DNA of 64,000 nt from Cytobacillus oceanisediminis 2691. Lineage in GTDB: Bacteria; Bacillota; Bacilli; Bacillales; Cytobacillaceae. Positions 51,912-61,418 of this stretch are shown piece after piece; the stretch's first letter is position 1, and every line of letters starts with the position of its first letter. Location: the NCBI RefSeq assembly GCF_007678455.1, contig NZ_VEEP01000010.1, positions 84,768-148,767 on the forward strand, read 5' to 3'. The notes under the pieces are model-generated. The model was not told the DNA's origin. It saw only the letters and a list, made by a program, of their open reading frames with translations, and made no database searches. The position numbers and the translations under genes are program-made.

Positions 51912-53189
51912 CTATTTAACTCCAATTCCAAGATAATGAATGCCCTGCTGCATAATGGCCTGTTTATCCAGCACATTCCTTCCGTCCAGAACCAGGCTGC
52001 AGTTTTTGAATGCTGAAAAGTCCATGTTCTTATATTCATCATGGTATGCCTGCAGGATGATCAGTTCAATTTCTTCCGCCTGCTGTTTTGAAAATGGAAC
52101 AACACCATATTTTGAAATCTCCCCTGCCTCGAATAAAGGATCATCGACATATACTGCAGCTCCCTTTTCCTTCAATTCATCAATCAGAAGCAATGTGGAT
52201 GATTTTGTTGGCTCCTTCACATTTCCCCGGAATGACAGGCCTAAGATCAAGACCCTTTTGTTCTTTAACGAATCCAGATGTTCTTCTGCCAGCCGTAAAG
52301 CGTATTTGGCCATGTCATCGTTAATCCTTCTTGATAAAGTGGTCAAGCCCTCCTCAAGGCCATTATTGATAAAGAAGTATGGATACACAGGAATGCAGTG
52401 CCCGCCAACGCCAATACCCGGCAGGTGAATATTCGAATAGGGCTCGCTGTTTGCTGCCTTTATGACCTCCATGATGTCAATGTCCAGCTTGTTTGCATAC
52501 ATCGCAAGTTCATTGGCAAGAGCGATGTTCACATCACGATAAACGCATTCGGCAACCTTGGTAAATTCAGCTGCCTCCAGGCTGCTGACCGGTAAAATAT
52601 CGCAGTTTAACCCTTTTTGATAAAAATCAGCTGCTAACTCCAGGCTTTTGGCGTTCAATCCGCTCACTACCTTTGGATAGGCAGACAAGTCCTTGATGAT
52701 CCGGTTGGAGTACACACGTTCAGGACTGTAGGATAAGAAAAAATCGACCCCCATCTTCAATCCTGAAATCTTTTCGATCGTCCGGCCGAACCTGTTTCTC
52801 GTATCACCGGCAGGCAAAGTCGTTTCAAAGCTTACAAGCGTTCCTTTTTTAATCCCTCTTGCTATATCCTCTACAGCAGAATCGATATATTGATAGTTTG
52901 TGGCGCCGTTTCCCTTTGTTAATACCGGCACAATCACCACTACCACCTCGGATTTACTCACCGCTTCTGACGTATTTACTGTTGCTTCCAGGGTTTTGGA
53001 CTCATATGCTTTTGAAACCAGCTCATCAAGTCCCGGTTCGTTATCCACATGGGAAATCCCCTGATTCACTTTGTCCACCACTGCTTTATTGATATCTGCT
53101 CCGTACACATGAAAATGTCCGCAATTCGCAAAAATTGCGGCTAAGGGCAAACCAATCTTTCCTAAACCAACAACTGTAACATTTTTCAT
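51912..53189 (-). CDS. Nucleotide-sugar 6-dehydrogenase (UDP-GlcNAc/ManNAc dehydrogenase type, WbpA-like)
   Basis: The 425-residue enzyme oxidises the C6 alcohol of a UDP-sugar to a carboxylate with two NAD+. The NAD loop is VVGLGKIGLPLA (about 6-17), the catalytic Cys is in GVGGHCIPVYPYF (near residue 262), and the C-terminal UDP-binding domain begins RVLILGLSFRGNVKEPTKSS. Sequence details favour an N-acetyl-hexosamine substrate over UDP-glucose. It faces the diacetamido-uronate genes on the other strand and would supply their first intermediate. RBS AAAGGA supports the ATG at 53189. Confidence 0.85.
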   Translation of the reverse strand: MKNVTVVGLGKIGLPLAAIFANCGHFHVYGADINKAVVDKVNQGISHVDNEPGLDELVSKAYESKTLEATVNTSEAVSKSEVVVVIVPVLTKGNGATNYQYIDSAVEDIARGIKKGTLVSFETTLPAGDTRNRFGRTIEKISGLKMGVDFFLSYSPERVYSNRIIKDLSAYPKVVSGLNAKSLELAADFYQKGLNCDILPVSSLEAAEFTKVAECVYRDVNIALANELAMYANKLDIDIMEVIKAANSEPYSNIHLPGIGVGGHCIPVYPYFFINNGLEEGLTTLSRRINDDMAKYALRLAEEHLDSLKNKRVLILGLSFRGNVKEPTKSSTLLLIDELKEKGAAVYVDDPLFEAGEISKYGVVPFSKQQAEEIELIILQAYHDEYKNMDFSAFKNCSLVLDGRNVLDKQAIMQQGIHYLGIGVK

Positions 53190-53402
53190 CTTAACAATCC
53201 TTTCTGGCCTTTTTAGCTGAAATCCCCCGAAATCATGGAAACCTTCTGGCAATTACTCTCCGTTATTTTATGTAGTCGCAGTTTGTTTGTGTAAATAAAA
53301 TGACCATTCCGCCGTTCAATTGTGACAATTGACCAGGCATCGGGAAAAAGAGTGAATAAGCTAAAATAAACAAGTCCTTACACCGATATGGAGGTGTTTT
53401 TC

Positions 53403-54407
53403 ATGGAAGAAAAAGAGAAACTTAAGATTCTTGTTTTGATCAAGTCTTTCAACAAATCGGCACCAAAGCATCAACCAAAGTTCGATACAATCAAAGCAAT
53501 CGAAAAATTCGCCGACGTACGGTACTGGCATAAAGACGGCAACATCAATGATATTTTAGTTGCATTGAATTTCACCCCGGATTTCATTCTGCACTATGAT
53601 CATGCCTGGAACAGCCCCCTGACCCCAAGGATAAAGGGATTAGGCAAAATCAACATCCCAAAAGGGTGCTTCGTGATTGATATCCACTATAGTCCCTCTG
53701 AACGAGTTAAATTTTTTAATCGAAATAAAATTGATTTGATTTTTTCTGTAACAAAGTCACCATTCTTGAAAAAATTCCCTCAATATAAGGACCAGTTCCG
53801 CTGGCTCCCCTTTGCCATCAATCCTGAAGTTTTTAAAGATTGGCAGATTGAGAAGAATATTAATTTCCTGCTGATGGGGCAGGTTTTTGACAGGGAACGA
53901 AAAAGCAGGAATGTGACTGGTACTCCAAAGGGCAAGTACCCATTTAGAGAGGAAGTTTTAGTGCGGATGAGGAAAGAAGAAGGCTTTCTATTTCACCATC
54001 ACCCTGGACACTACGCAAAGAATACTTCAAAAAACTATCTTAATGAAAAATATGCGAAAGAACTAAACCGGGCAAAAATGTTCTTTACCTGCGGGTCCAA
54101 GTTTCAATATCCTGTACTGAAATACTTTGAAGCTCCCGCGTGCCGAACGCTGCTCCTGGCAAAACCTGTTCCGGACCTTACCGAATTGGGATTCGTAGAT
54201 GGTGAAAACTTTATTGCCTGTAATGAATCCAATTTCTATGAAAAAGCGATGTATTATCTGGAAAACGAGGCAGAAAGAAAAAAAATAACAGATACAGGCT
54301 ACGAGTTTATCCATACCCACCATACAAACGATGTAAGGGCACAGCAATTTATTGAATATGTGGAAGAATATCTAGCCAGTTATCACGGATCATCAAGATC
54401 GGAATAA
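53403..54407 (+). CDS. CgeB/YkvP-like glycosyltransferase, copy 1
   Basis: The 334-residue GT-B-type protein has IKVL-like starts (KLKILVLIKSFN) and the late RAKMFFTCGSKFQYPVLKYF then EAPACRTLLLAKPVPDL, typical of spore-maturation CgeB-like transferases. The pair with 58233-59204 shares most of its motifs. The TGG AGG ribosome site fixes the ATG at 53403. The sugar donor is unknown. It may add sugars to a spore crust or exosporium protein. Confidence 0.85.
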   Translation: MEEKEKLKILVLIKSFNKSAPKHQPKFDTIKAIEKFADVRYWHKDGNINDILVALNFTPDFILHYDHAWNSPLTPRIKGLGKINIPKGCFVIDIHYSPSERVKFFNRNKIDLIFSVTKSPFLKKFPQYKDQFRWLPFAINPEVFKDWQIEKNINFLLMGQVFDRERKSRNVTGTPKGKYPFREEVLVRMRKEEGFLFHHHPGHYAKNTSKNYLNEKYAKELNRAKMFFTCGSKFQYPVLKYFEAPACRTLLLAKPVPDLTELGFVDGENFIACNESNFYEKAMYYLENEAERKKITDTGYEFIHTHHTNDVRAQQFIEYVEEYLASYHGSSRSE

Positions 54408-54556
54408 ACCAGCATAGCCATTGATTTTCCAGAGGATTTTTCTCATTTGTAGGCACCCCCCCATACACTTCCATTTTCAGAACATATACCATAAAGAGAC
54501 TGATTATGAATCGGTGATCCCCCTCTTTAAAAATGATAGATATGGGTGTGTGTTAT

Positions 54557-55033
54557 ATGAGTAATAAAAGCAATTTAAACAATGTAAAGCTAGGTGAGAA
54601 CGTCAAGATTTATGATTTCGTAAATGCCTATGGCTGCGAAATAGGAGACGGAACAAAGGTTGGCACATTCGTTGAGATCCAAAAAGGAGTTAAAATCGGA
54701 AAAAATTGCAAAATCTCAAGCCACTCTTTTTTATGTGAAGGAGTGCATATAGCAGATGGAGTTTTTATCGGCCACGGGGTGATGTTCACGAACGATATGT
54801 TCCCCCGCTCCACCAATCCGGATGGCTCCTTGCAAAATGATGGAGAATGGACTCTCCTGGAAACGATTGTAGAAGAACGGGCTTCCATCGGATCCGGCAG
54901 TACCATCCTTCCCGGACTCACGATCGGTAAAGGCGCAATAGTCGGTGCTGGCAGTGTTGTCACCAGGAATGTGCCGGAATTCTCGATCGTTGCCGGAAAC
55001 CCGGCTAAAGTCATTCGATACATCCAGGAATAA
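54557..55033 (+). CDS. Hexapeptide N-acetyltransferase, WlbB/WbpD-like
   Basis: The 158-residue left-handed beta-helix protein runs VKLGENVKIYDFVNAYGCEI, FVEIQKGVKIGKNCKISSHS, GHGVMFTNDMFPRS (catalytic His and the Asn/Asp loop), and ends FSIVAGNPAKVIRYIQE. It acetylates the 3-amino group of UDP-2-acetamido-3-amino-uronate. It is the first of three rightward genes (acetyltransferase, oxidoreductase, aminotransferase) that form one pathway unit. The ATG at 54557 fits the family start, although its ribosome site is weak. Confidence 0.85.
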   Translation: MSNKSNLNNVKLGENVKIYDFVNAYGCEIGDGTKVGTFVEIQKGVKIGKNCKISSHSFLCEGVHIADGVFIGHGVMFTNDMFPRSTNPDGSLQNDGEWTLLETIVEERASIGSGSTILPGLTIGKGAIVGAGSVVTRNVPEFSIVAGNPAKVIRYIQE

Positions 55034-55080
55034 TGTATCCTATCCCGCTGCAGGAAAATTTTTCAAGGAGGGATCAATGT

Positions 55081-56070
55081 ATGTTAAAAGCAGGAGTCAT
55101 AGGCTGCGGCTATTGGGGACCAAATATTATCCGCAATCTGGATGCCCTGCCTGGAGTTGAGTTAATCTATGTTGCAGATTTGAATACTGAGCAGCTGGCA
55201 AAACAAAAAGCCTTATACCCTTACATTAAAACCACCACAAACTACCTTGACATCATCATGGACCCCGCAATAGATCTCGTACTGATTGTGACCCCAGTGA
55301 ATACCCATTATCGATTTGCAAAAGAAGCCCTCACTAACGGCAAGCATGTCTTTGTTGAAAAACCTCTCACCGACTCTGTTCAAACTTCAGAAGAACTTTG
55401 TAAACTTGCAGACTCCAGGAACCTAACACTTATGGTCGGGCATACCTTTGTATACACTGGCGCCGTCAAAAAAATGAAGGAAATTATTGATTCAGGTGAA
55501 ATAGGGACCATTCGGTATATTACATCCCAGCGTCTGAATTTAGGTTTATACCAAAAGGATATCAATGTCTTATGGGATTTGGCTCCTCATGACTTATCGA
55601 TTGCGGACTATCTGATCGGCAGCCAGATCACCAAGGTCAAAGCATATGGGCATCGAGATATCAATCCACAGCTCGAAGATACCGCTTTTCTTAACTTAAC
55701 CTATTCAACCGGAGAGAAAGTCTATATTATGAACAGCTGGCTATACCCGGAAAAGGTCCGGAAAATGACGGTGGTCGGAACAAAAGGCATGATGATTTAC
55801 GACGACATGGAGCCCGAGAAGAAAATAAAGGTATTTCATAAGCATGCAGACTTCTCAAAAAATGAAGATGGCACTATTTCCTACCAGTATGAGAATGAAA
55901 AAGAGTATTTTCCCGAGCTTATTTTAAAAGAAGCATTGAGTGTTGAGCTTTCCCATTTCACAGATTGCGTCCTGAACAACAAAGAGCCTTTGAGCAGCGG
56001 AAATAAAGGTTTGAATGTTGTAAAAGTACTCGAGGAAAGTGATCTTTTATTAAGGAGAAACCAAGAATGA
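55081..56070 (+). CDS. Gfo/Idh/MocA oxidoreductase, WlbA/WbpB-like
   Basis: The 329-residue enzyme has an N-terminal Rossmann domain ([18 protein letters not shown]) and the EKPL motif (FVEKPLTD) of the family, then the alpha/beta substrate domain. WlbA/WbpB oxidises the C3 hydroxyl of UDP-GlcNAc uronate with NAD+. GGAGGG and an 8-nt spacer fix the ATG at 55081. It overlaps the aminotransferase gene by 4 bp, which supports a joint pathway. Confidence 0.87.
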   Translation: MLKAGVIGCGYWGPNIIRNLDALPGVELIYVADLNTEQLAKQKALYPYIKTTTNYLDIIMDPAIDLVLIVTPVNTHYRFAKEALTNGKHVFVEKPLTDSVQTSEELCKLADSRNLTLMVGHTFVYTGAVKKMKEIIDSGEIGTIRYITSQRLNLGLYQKDINVLWDLAPHDLSIADYLIGSQITKVKAYGHRDINPQLEDTAFLNLTYSTGEKVYIMNSWLYPEKVRKMTVVGTKGMMIYDDMEPEKKIKVFHKHADFSKNEDGTISYQYENEKEYFPELILKEALSVELSHFTDCVLNNKEPLSSGNKGLNVVKVLEESDLLLRRNQE

Positions 56071-57164
56071 TCCCATTTTTAGATTTGAAGGCCCAGTATA
56101 AAAGCATCGAAGGTGAAGTGAAGAAAGCCGTCGAAAAAATTTTCGAGGATTGTGCATTTGTAGGCGGCAAAGAGGTCGAAACTTTCGAAAAAAACTTCGC
56201 TGATTATTGCCACGCGTCTTATTGTATTGGTGTCGGCAATGGAACGGACGCTTTGTGGCTTACCTTAAAGGCAATGGGCATCGGACATGGGGACGAGGTA
56301 ATTGTCCCTGCCAATACTTTCATTGCCTCTGCAGAAGCGATTACAGCCGTAGGTGCACGGCCGGTATTCGTCGATCATGACAAAGAGACGTATACGATCA
56401 ATCCAGAAGAGATTCCCTCCAGGATTACCGAAAAAACGAAAGCAATTATTGCAGTCCATTTATATGGACAGCCTGCAGATATGGACCCAATCCTCGAAAT
56501 CGCAGCCCAGCATGGACTTAAAGTGATTGAAGATGCAGCCCAGGCTCATGGCGCTGAATATAAGGGAAGACGGGTTGGGTCGATCGGTGATGCCGCATGC
56601 TTCAGCTTTTACCCTGGCAAGAATTTAGGGGCATATGGTGATGGCGGTGCCGTGGTGACGAATGACCAGGAACTTGCTGGCAGCGTGCGCCTCTTGAGCC
56701 AGCATGGCAGCAAAGTGAAATACATTCATGAAATTGCCGGTTATAACAGCAGATTAGATGGAATCCAGGCTGCCATCCTGAATGTAAAAATGAACTATAT
56801 CGAACAGTGGACTGAAGCCAGAAGGAAAAATGCTTCTCTATACAAGGAGATGCTGAAAGATACAAATATCATTCTTCCAATTGAAAAAGAAGATGTCAGG
56901 CATGTGTACCACCTGTTTGTAATACGCATCAAGGATCGTGAAGATGCCCAAAAGAAGCTGCTCGACAAAGGCATCCAAACAGGTATCCATTATCCGGCGC
57001 CAATCCATCTCACCGAAGCCTATGGAGACCCTGGAATTCCTGAAGGGACATTTCCGCTCAGCGAAGAATATGCCGGCAGCCTTTTATCCCTGCCGATGTA
57101 CGCTGAGTTAACCAAGGATCAAATCCGGGAAATATGTGAGGCTTTAAAGGAGATCATCAGTTGA
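56067..57164 (+). CDS. DegT/DnrJ/StrS sugar aminotransferase, WlbC/WbpE-like
   Basis: The 365-residue PLP enzyme has Lys185 as internal aldimine ([17 protein letters not shown]). The phosphate-binding GNGTDALWL, the EDAAQAHGA strand with its Asp, and the [11 protein letters not shown] helix are conserved. It converts the C3 keto group of the uronate into an amine using glutamate. ATG overlaps the previous stop (ATGA). Confidence 0.92.
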   Translation: MIPFLDLKAQYKSIEGEVKKAVEKIFEDCAFVGGKEVETFEKNFADYCHASYCIGVGNGTDALWLTLKAMGIGHGDEVIVPANTFIASAEAITAVGARPVFVDHDKETYTINPEEIPSRITEKTKAIIAVHLYGQPADMDPILEIAAQHGLKVIEDAAQAHGAEYKGRRVGSIGDAACFSFYPGKNLGAYGDGGAVVTNDQELAGSVRLLSQHGSKVKYIHEIAGYNSRLDGIQAAILNVKMNYIEQWTEARRKNASLYKEMLKDTNIILPIEKEDVRHVYHLFVIRIKDREDAQKKLLDKGIQTGIHYPAPIHLTEAYGDPGIPEGTFPLSEEYAGSLLSLPMYAELTKDQIREICEALKEIIS

Positions 57165-57295
57165 TCACAAACCACTTTCTTTTTCCTAAGCTTCTTTCCA
57201 GCCATCATGCAGTCACCGATTCTTGTCATCACAATCATATGCAAGACCATTCATAAGTATAATGTACAAACCAACTAATTATTGGAGGAAGGCTA

Positions 57296-58183
57296 GTGAA
57301 AAAAGTACGCAAAGCCATCATTCCTGCTGCAGGCTTAGGTACCCGGTTCCTGCCGGCTACCAAAGCCATGCCAAAGGAAATGCTTCCGATCGTCGATAAA
57401 CCGACCATTGAATACATTGTAGAAGAAGCAGTAGCATCGGGAATTGAGGATATTATCATTGTGACCGGGAAAGGCAAAAGAGCCATTGAAGACCATTTTG
57501 ATATTGCACATGAACTTGAACGAAATCTTCTCGAAAAGGGAAAGCTCGATTTACTCGAGCGGGTTCAGCACCCCTCTAAACTGGCTGATATCCATTACAT
57601 CCGCCAGAAAGAACCAAAGGGTTTAGGACATGCCGTATGGTGCGCGAGGAATTTTATCGGAGATGAACCGTTTGCCGTTCTGCTCGGAGATGATATCGTG
57701 CAAAGCGAAACCCCCTGCTTAAAGCAGCTGATCACCCAATATGAAGAGACACACTCAAGTATCATCGGTGTTCAGCGAGTCCCGGCTGAGGAGACACATC
57801 GGTATGGCATCATTGATCCTTCCGCACAGGATGGACGGAGATATCATGTTCAAAACTTTGTCGAGAAGCCTCCTGCGGGAACCGCCCCCTCTAACCTAGC
57901 GATCATCGGCCGTTATATCTTGAACCCTGAAATATTCAAGTTTCTTGATTTGCAGAAAGTGGGTGCAGGAGGCGAAGTACAATTGACTGATTCCATTCAG
58001 CAATTGAATCAAATCCAAAGAGTGTTCGCATACGAATTCGAAGGGAATCGCTATGACGTTGGCGAAAAATTAGGCTTTGTCCAGACAACGATTGATTTTG
58101 CCCTTCAAAGAGATGAACTGAAGGAAGATGTAATAGCTTATCTTGAAAAGGTTTTAAAAGAAGTTAAAACCGAAAAAAATTAA
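57296..58183 (+). CDS. gtaB: UTP-glucose-1-phosphate uridylyltransferase
   Basis: The 295-residue enzyme makes UDP-glucose. [31 protein letters not shown] holds the nucleotide loop, LLGDDIV the metal Asp, and [13 protein letters not shown] the C-terminal segment. It starts at a GTG behind GGAGGAAGG. B. subtilis has related paralogues (GtaB, YtdA, YngB), so this may be the cluster-specific copy rather than the housekeeping one. Confidence 0.92.
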   Translation: MKKVRKAIIPAAGLGTRFLPATKAMPKEMLPIVDKPTIEYIVEEAVASGIEDIIIVTGKGKRAIEDHFDIAHELERNLLEKGKLDLLERVQHPSKLADIHYIRQKEPKGLGHAVWCARNFIGDEPFAVLLGDDIVQSETPCLKQLITQYEETHSSIIGVQRVPAEETHRYGIIDPSAQDGRRYHVQNFVEKPPAGTAPSNLAIIGRYILNPEIFKFLDLQKVGAGGEVQLTDSIQQLNQIQRVFAYEFEGNRYDVGEKLGFVQTTIDFALQRDELKEDVIAYLEKVLKEVKTEKN

Positions 58184-58186
58184 GCA

Positions 58187-58221
58187 AAAAAGACGAGATT
58201 TCGATACCTCGTCTTTTTTAT
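58187..58221. terminator. Bidirectional terminator after gtaB
   Basis: AAAAGACGAG and CTCGTCTTTTTT pair around ATTTCGATAC between two convergent genes. Confidence 0.92.
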
Positions 58222-58232
58222 CTTTCATGGAT

Positions 58233-59204
58233 TCATTTTTTCTTTCCATCTAAAAACTCCTGAATATATTGAACCATTTGCCTGGCTCTGGCTTCATTCG
58301 TATGGTTTTCATGGATAAACCTATATCCATTATCAGCTATGAGCTGCCGTTCTTTTTCATGGTCCCGATAATATTGCGCTTTTTCCTGGAAGTTTGAAAG
58401 ATCGCATGCCACGAAATGATGGCCATCTTTAAAACCTAGATCCAGTATATCCTGTACCGGCTCGGCAAGCAGCAGGGTCCTGCATGCCAGGGCTTCAAAA
58501 TATTTCAGAACAGGGTATTTATACTGCCCCCCGCAAGTGAAGAAAATTTTAGACCGGTTTAATTCACGGGCATACTTTTCATTCAGGATCGCAGATTCAG
58601 GGGCATCATGCCCTGGATGAGCGTGATGGACAAAGCCATCAATCCCCTTCATCATCTTTAAAACTTCCTCCCTGAAAGGGTATCTCCCTTTTGGGGTATT
58701 TGTGTTGTTCTGTCCGTCGGGGTCATACACCTGGCCCATCAGTAAGTAATCGATGTCTTTTTCAAGCTGCCAATCTTTAAAAATAGATGGATTAATAGAA
58801 AACGGCCACCACCTGAACTTCTCCTGATATTCGGGGAATGTTTTCAAAAAGGGTGACTTTGTGAGGGAAAAAATCATATCCATATTGGTATCTTCAAAAT
58901 ATTGTCTTCTTACATAGGGAAAGTAATGGATGTCGATTACAATTGACCCTTTAGGGATGTCGATTTGCCCCAGGCCGCTGATGATCGGTGAAAAGGCATA
59001 TCCCCACGCCACATCATACTGAAGAATGAAATCCGGTTTAAAATCGATTCTTCGCAAGATATCTTTTATGTTTCCGTCTTTATGCCAGTACCTGACCTCA
59101 GCATGGCTCTCCAGGGCAGCAATCGTTTCATACTTTGGCTTATGCTTCGGAAACTTAATCCAGAACGGCTTGACCAGCAGTAAAATTTTCAATTTCTCCT
59201 TCAA
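58233..59204 (-). CDS. CgeB/YkvP-like glycosyltransferase, copy 2
   Basis: The 323-residue paralogue of the gene at 53403-54407 shares most of its landmarks: KYETIAALESHAEVRYWHKD, FVHHAHPGHDAPES and RSKIFFTCGGQYKYPVLKYF. It begins at a TTG, with AAGGAG 9 nt upstream. The two copies sit in opposite orientation, flanking the wlb-like and gtaB genes. Likely a spore-surface glycosyltransferase. Confidence 0.85.
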   Translation of the reverse strand: MKEKLKILLLVKPFWIKFPKHKPKYETIAALESHAEVRYWHKDGNIKDILRRIDFKPDFILQYDVAWGYAFSPIISGLGQIDIPKGSIVIDIHYFPYVRRQYFEDTNMDMIFSLTKSPFLKTFPEYQEKFRWWPFSINPSIFKDWQLEKDIDYLLMGQVYDPDGQNNTNTPKGRYPFREEVLKMMKGIDGFVHHAHPGHDAPESAILNEKYARELNRSKIFFTCGGQYKYPVLKYFEALACRTLLLAEPVQDILDLGFKDGHHFVACDLSNFQEKAQYYRDHEKERQLIADNGYRFIHENHTNEARARQMVQYIQEFLDGKKK

Positions 59205-59247
59205 TGGATTCCACTCCTTCGTGTTCTGTAAAACCCGGGTATCTGAA

Positions 59248-59272
59248 TAGAAGAACCCCCTGGATCTGGGGG
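59248..59272 (-). terminator. Hairpin after the 59.3-60.4 kb glycosyltransferase gene
   Basis: AGACCCCCAGA and TCCAGGGGGTTCT pair on the minus strand and lead into a T-rich tail. Confidence 0.7.
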
Positions 59273-59273
59273 T

Positions 59274-60389
59274 CTATTTATACTTATTGACATGTTTATC
59301 AATGACATTAAGCCCTCTTAAAGTGCCGATTGCTTTGAGGTTCTGAACAGGAGAATGATAATCCGGACTCCGTTCCAATGCTTTAAGGAAATGTGGGTAC
59401 GCCTCGTTATATTTCTTTAAAAGCATCAAGGCTTCACCCAAATAATTTTCCTCCAGATGGGTCCTGTTCTCGAGCTTGGTGAAGTGCTTAACCGCACGCG
59501 GATAGTCTTTTTCAATCAATCCCTTCATTCCTTCAAAAAAAATACGGTCACGGTCACTCTTGATTAATGGGATGGCCTCATTAAAGAGGATAAATGCTTC
59601 ATTCATCATCCATCTCCGGGATAATGCGAGCCCGGCAATTAATTTAGCAGCAAAAAGATTGTGACCTGTACCATCAGGACCCCCATTTGCTTCGTGAATA
59701 TTCTTCAGGTCATCATCGGAAAGATTCAATTTCACATGCCGAGCCAGTACAGCCGGGTTTTTCTGGTTCGTCACATTTGTCTGATGCCTTCTGTAAAGAT
59801 ACAAAGGCTCCGGGATATGATAGGACAGGCAGTCACTCTGTAAAGCCTTCAAAATAAAATCCGTATCGGACCCAACTTTAATAGTAGGATCATATTTTAC
59901 TTCGCTTTTGAGCACATCTCTTTTAAAAATCATCGTTGGGTTATTGAATGGAGTTCCTACATTCAGGAAAAAAGAATACAGGTCTTCAGACAGCACATTT
60001 CCCGATTGCCAATAGCCCATCGGTGAGCCCCCAGCAGTAATCAGGAGCATATCAGAATGCACAACTCCAATCCCGCTGTGCTGAAGGATCTTGAGCATCC
60101 GCTCAAAACGGTTTATAAGGGAGATATCGTCGGCCCCATGGAAGGTAATATAGTCTCCTTTGGCCTCTGATAATCCCTTGTTAAAAGCCTCCGCCACTCC
60201 CTTGTTCTCTTGTTTACAATATTTCATTCTTTCATCAGTAAAGGTCAGCACTACCTCTTCACTGTTATCTGTTGAACCATCATTTACGATGATAAGCTCC
60301 AGATTTTTATGTGTCTGATTCAAGATGCTGCTGATGGTTTCCTTAAGGAAATCCCCCCCGTTGTACACTGGCAAAATGACACTAATCAT
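59274..60389 (-). CDS. Family 2 glycosyltransferase with TPR-like C-terminus
   Basis: The 371-residue protein starts with a GT-A domain (MISVILPVYNGGDFLKETIS; LIIVNDGSTDNSEEVV; metal site in FHGADDIS, an unusual ADD in place of DxD). From about residue 245 there are helical TPR-like repeats (AKLIAGLALSRRWMMNEAFI, YLGEALMLLKKYNEAYPHFL). It sits in a leftward run of glycosyltransferase genes reading away from the collagen-like gene. Confidence 0.88.
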   Translation of the reverse strand: MISVILPVYNGGDFLKETISSILNQTHKNLELIIVNDGSTDNSEEVVLTFTDERMKYCKQENKGVAEAFNKGLSEAKGDYITFHGADDISLINRFERMLKILQHSGIGVVHSDMLLITAGGSPMGYWQSGNVLSEDLYSFFLNVGTPFNNPTMIFKRDVLKSEVKYDPTIKVGSDTDFILKALQSDCLSYHIPEPLYLYRRHQTNVTNQKNPAVLARHVKLNLSDDDLKNIHEANGGPDGTGHNLFAAKLIAGLALSRRWMMNEAFILFNEAIPLIKSDRDRIFFEGMKGLIEKDYPRAVKHFTKLENRTHLEENYLGEALMLLKKYNEAYPHFLKALERSPDYHSPVQNLKAIGTLRGLNVIDKHVNKYK

Positions 60390-60435
60390 AAAAACACCCC
60401 GGTTATGTGATTGAGAAAAGAGATAATCGTCATCC

Positions 60436-61323
60436 TCATTCGGTCCTGATCACCCTCCGGCCTGATAAATACCAATCGAGCAAATGTCCAAAATCTATTG
60501 CCACCTTATCCCTCTTGGCAATCTCCACACAGATGATGTTGGCAGCTACCCCTGCTGAAACGAAGGCAATATCATACTCATATCGATCGGCTTCTTCCAA
60601 CACTTTTTCAATCGAATCAAATCCCGGAACCTTTATAGTGCCTGCAATGGATTTATATCCCTTTTTAATGAAAAATTCTTCTCCATCAGCCGAACGGTTT
60701 CCAATCAGCAGGACTCGATAATTCTCTAACACATGATGATAAAAAGCAGTTTCCTGATTGAGCTGATAATTGATCAGCGAAGTGGCCAATTTCATAGACT
60801 GCAATGGCAAACTATACTCCTTAGCGACTTGATTAAACATCCTCTGATAGACAGGATATCTCGCTTCTGGTATGCCAACAATATCAGCCTCTAGCAGATT
60901 CTTAGCCAATAAATCTCTTTTCTCATGGTTCGGGGCCTTAAATCCCCCCATACCCTTAAGCCTTCTGTTTTGATTAATTTCCTTTGATGTAACCAGGATA
61001 TCATGTGATAAAGCCAATATTTCGCCATCACCAATCCTTATTACACTGAACCCCTTCTTTTCTCGCAAAGCCTCTAACAGCTGAACTTCTACTTCGCTTG
61101 CTGTTTGCAGGCAGATTATATCCTTCGAAAGGTCCTTCATGCCTTCCTCGATGATATCTTCAAGATTATAAGGAAGATATTGATTTTTTAATAGTTTGCT
61201 TTTAACAATTGCCTCTCCGCCTCTGTAAATAGCCTCCGAGGCCATTGACTCCTTATCCCAGGGACCCGGATAGCCAAGCCTGAACAACTTTTCCCATTGT
61301 TCCGGCGAAAATGAATAGGTCAA
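60436..61323 (-). CDS. GT-D-fold glycosyltransferase
   Basis: The 295-residue protein contains the GT-D-type core: FSVIRIGDGEILALSHDILV with its D-x-E metal motif, the LEADIVGIPEARYPVYQRMF stretch, and RYEYDIAFVSAGVAANIICV followed by AIDFGHLLDW. GT-D enzymes (for example dGT1/GalT1 on streptococcal serine-rich adhesins) extend O-linked glycans on repeat proteins. A collagen-like Thr-rich protein next door would be a fitting target. N-terminal 65 residues are helical and not recognised. Confidence 0.82.
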   Translation of the reverse strand: MTYSFSPEQWEKLFRLGYPGPWDKESMASEAIYRGGEAIVKSKLLKNQYLPYNLEDIIEEGMKDLSKDIICLQTASEVEVQLLEALREKKGFSVIRIGDGEILALSHDILVTSKEINQNRRLKGMGGFKAPNHEKRDLLAKNLLEADIVGIPEARYPVYQRMFNQVAKEYSLPLQSMKLATSLINYQLNQETAFYHHVLENYRVLLIGNRSADGEEFFIKKGYKSIAGTIKVPGFDSIEKVLEEADRYEYDIAFVSAGVAANIICVEIAKRDKVAIDFGHLLDWYLSGRRVIRTE

Positions 61324-61418
61324 TTGAAAAACTCCTTTTTACCTTCAAATTTCTTTCAGTCATTTTAGGTATATTCAAATATACGAAAGAAGTGTTTGTT
61401 TACTTTTCCAACAGGGTT

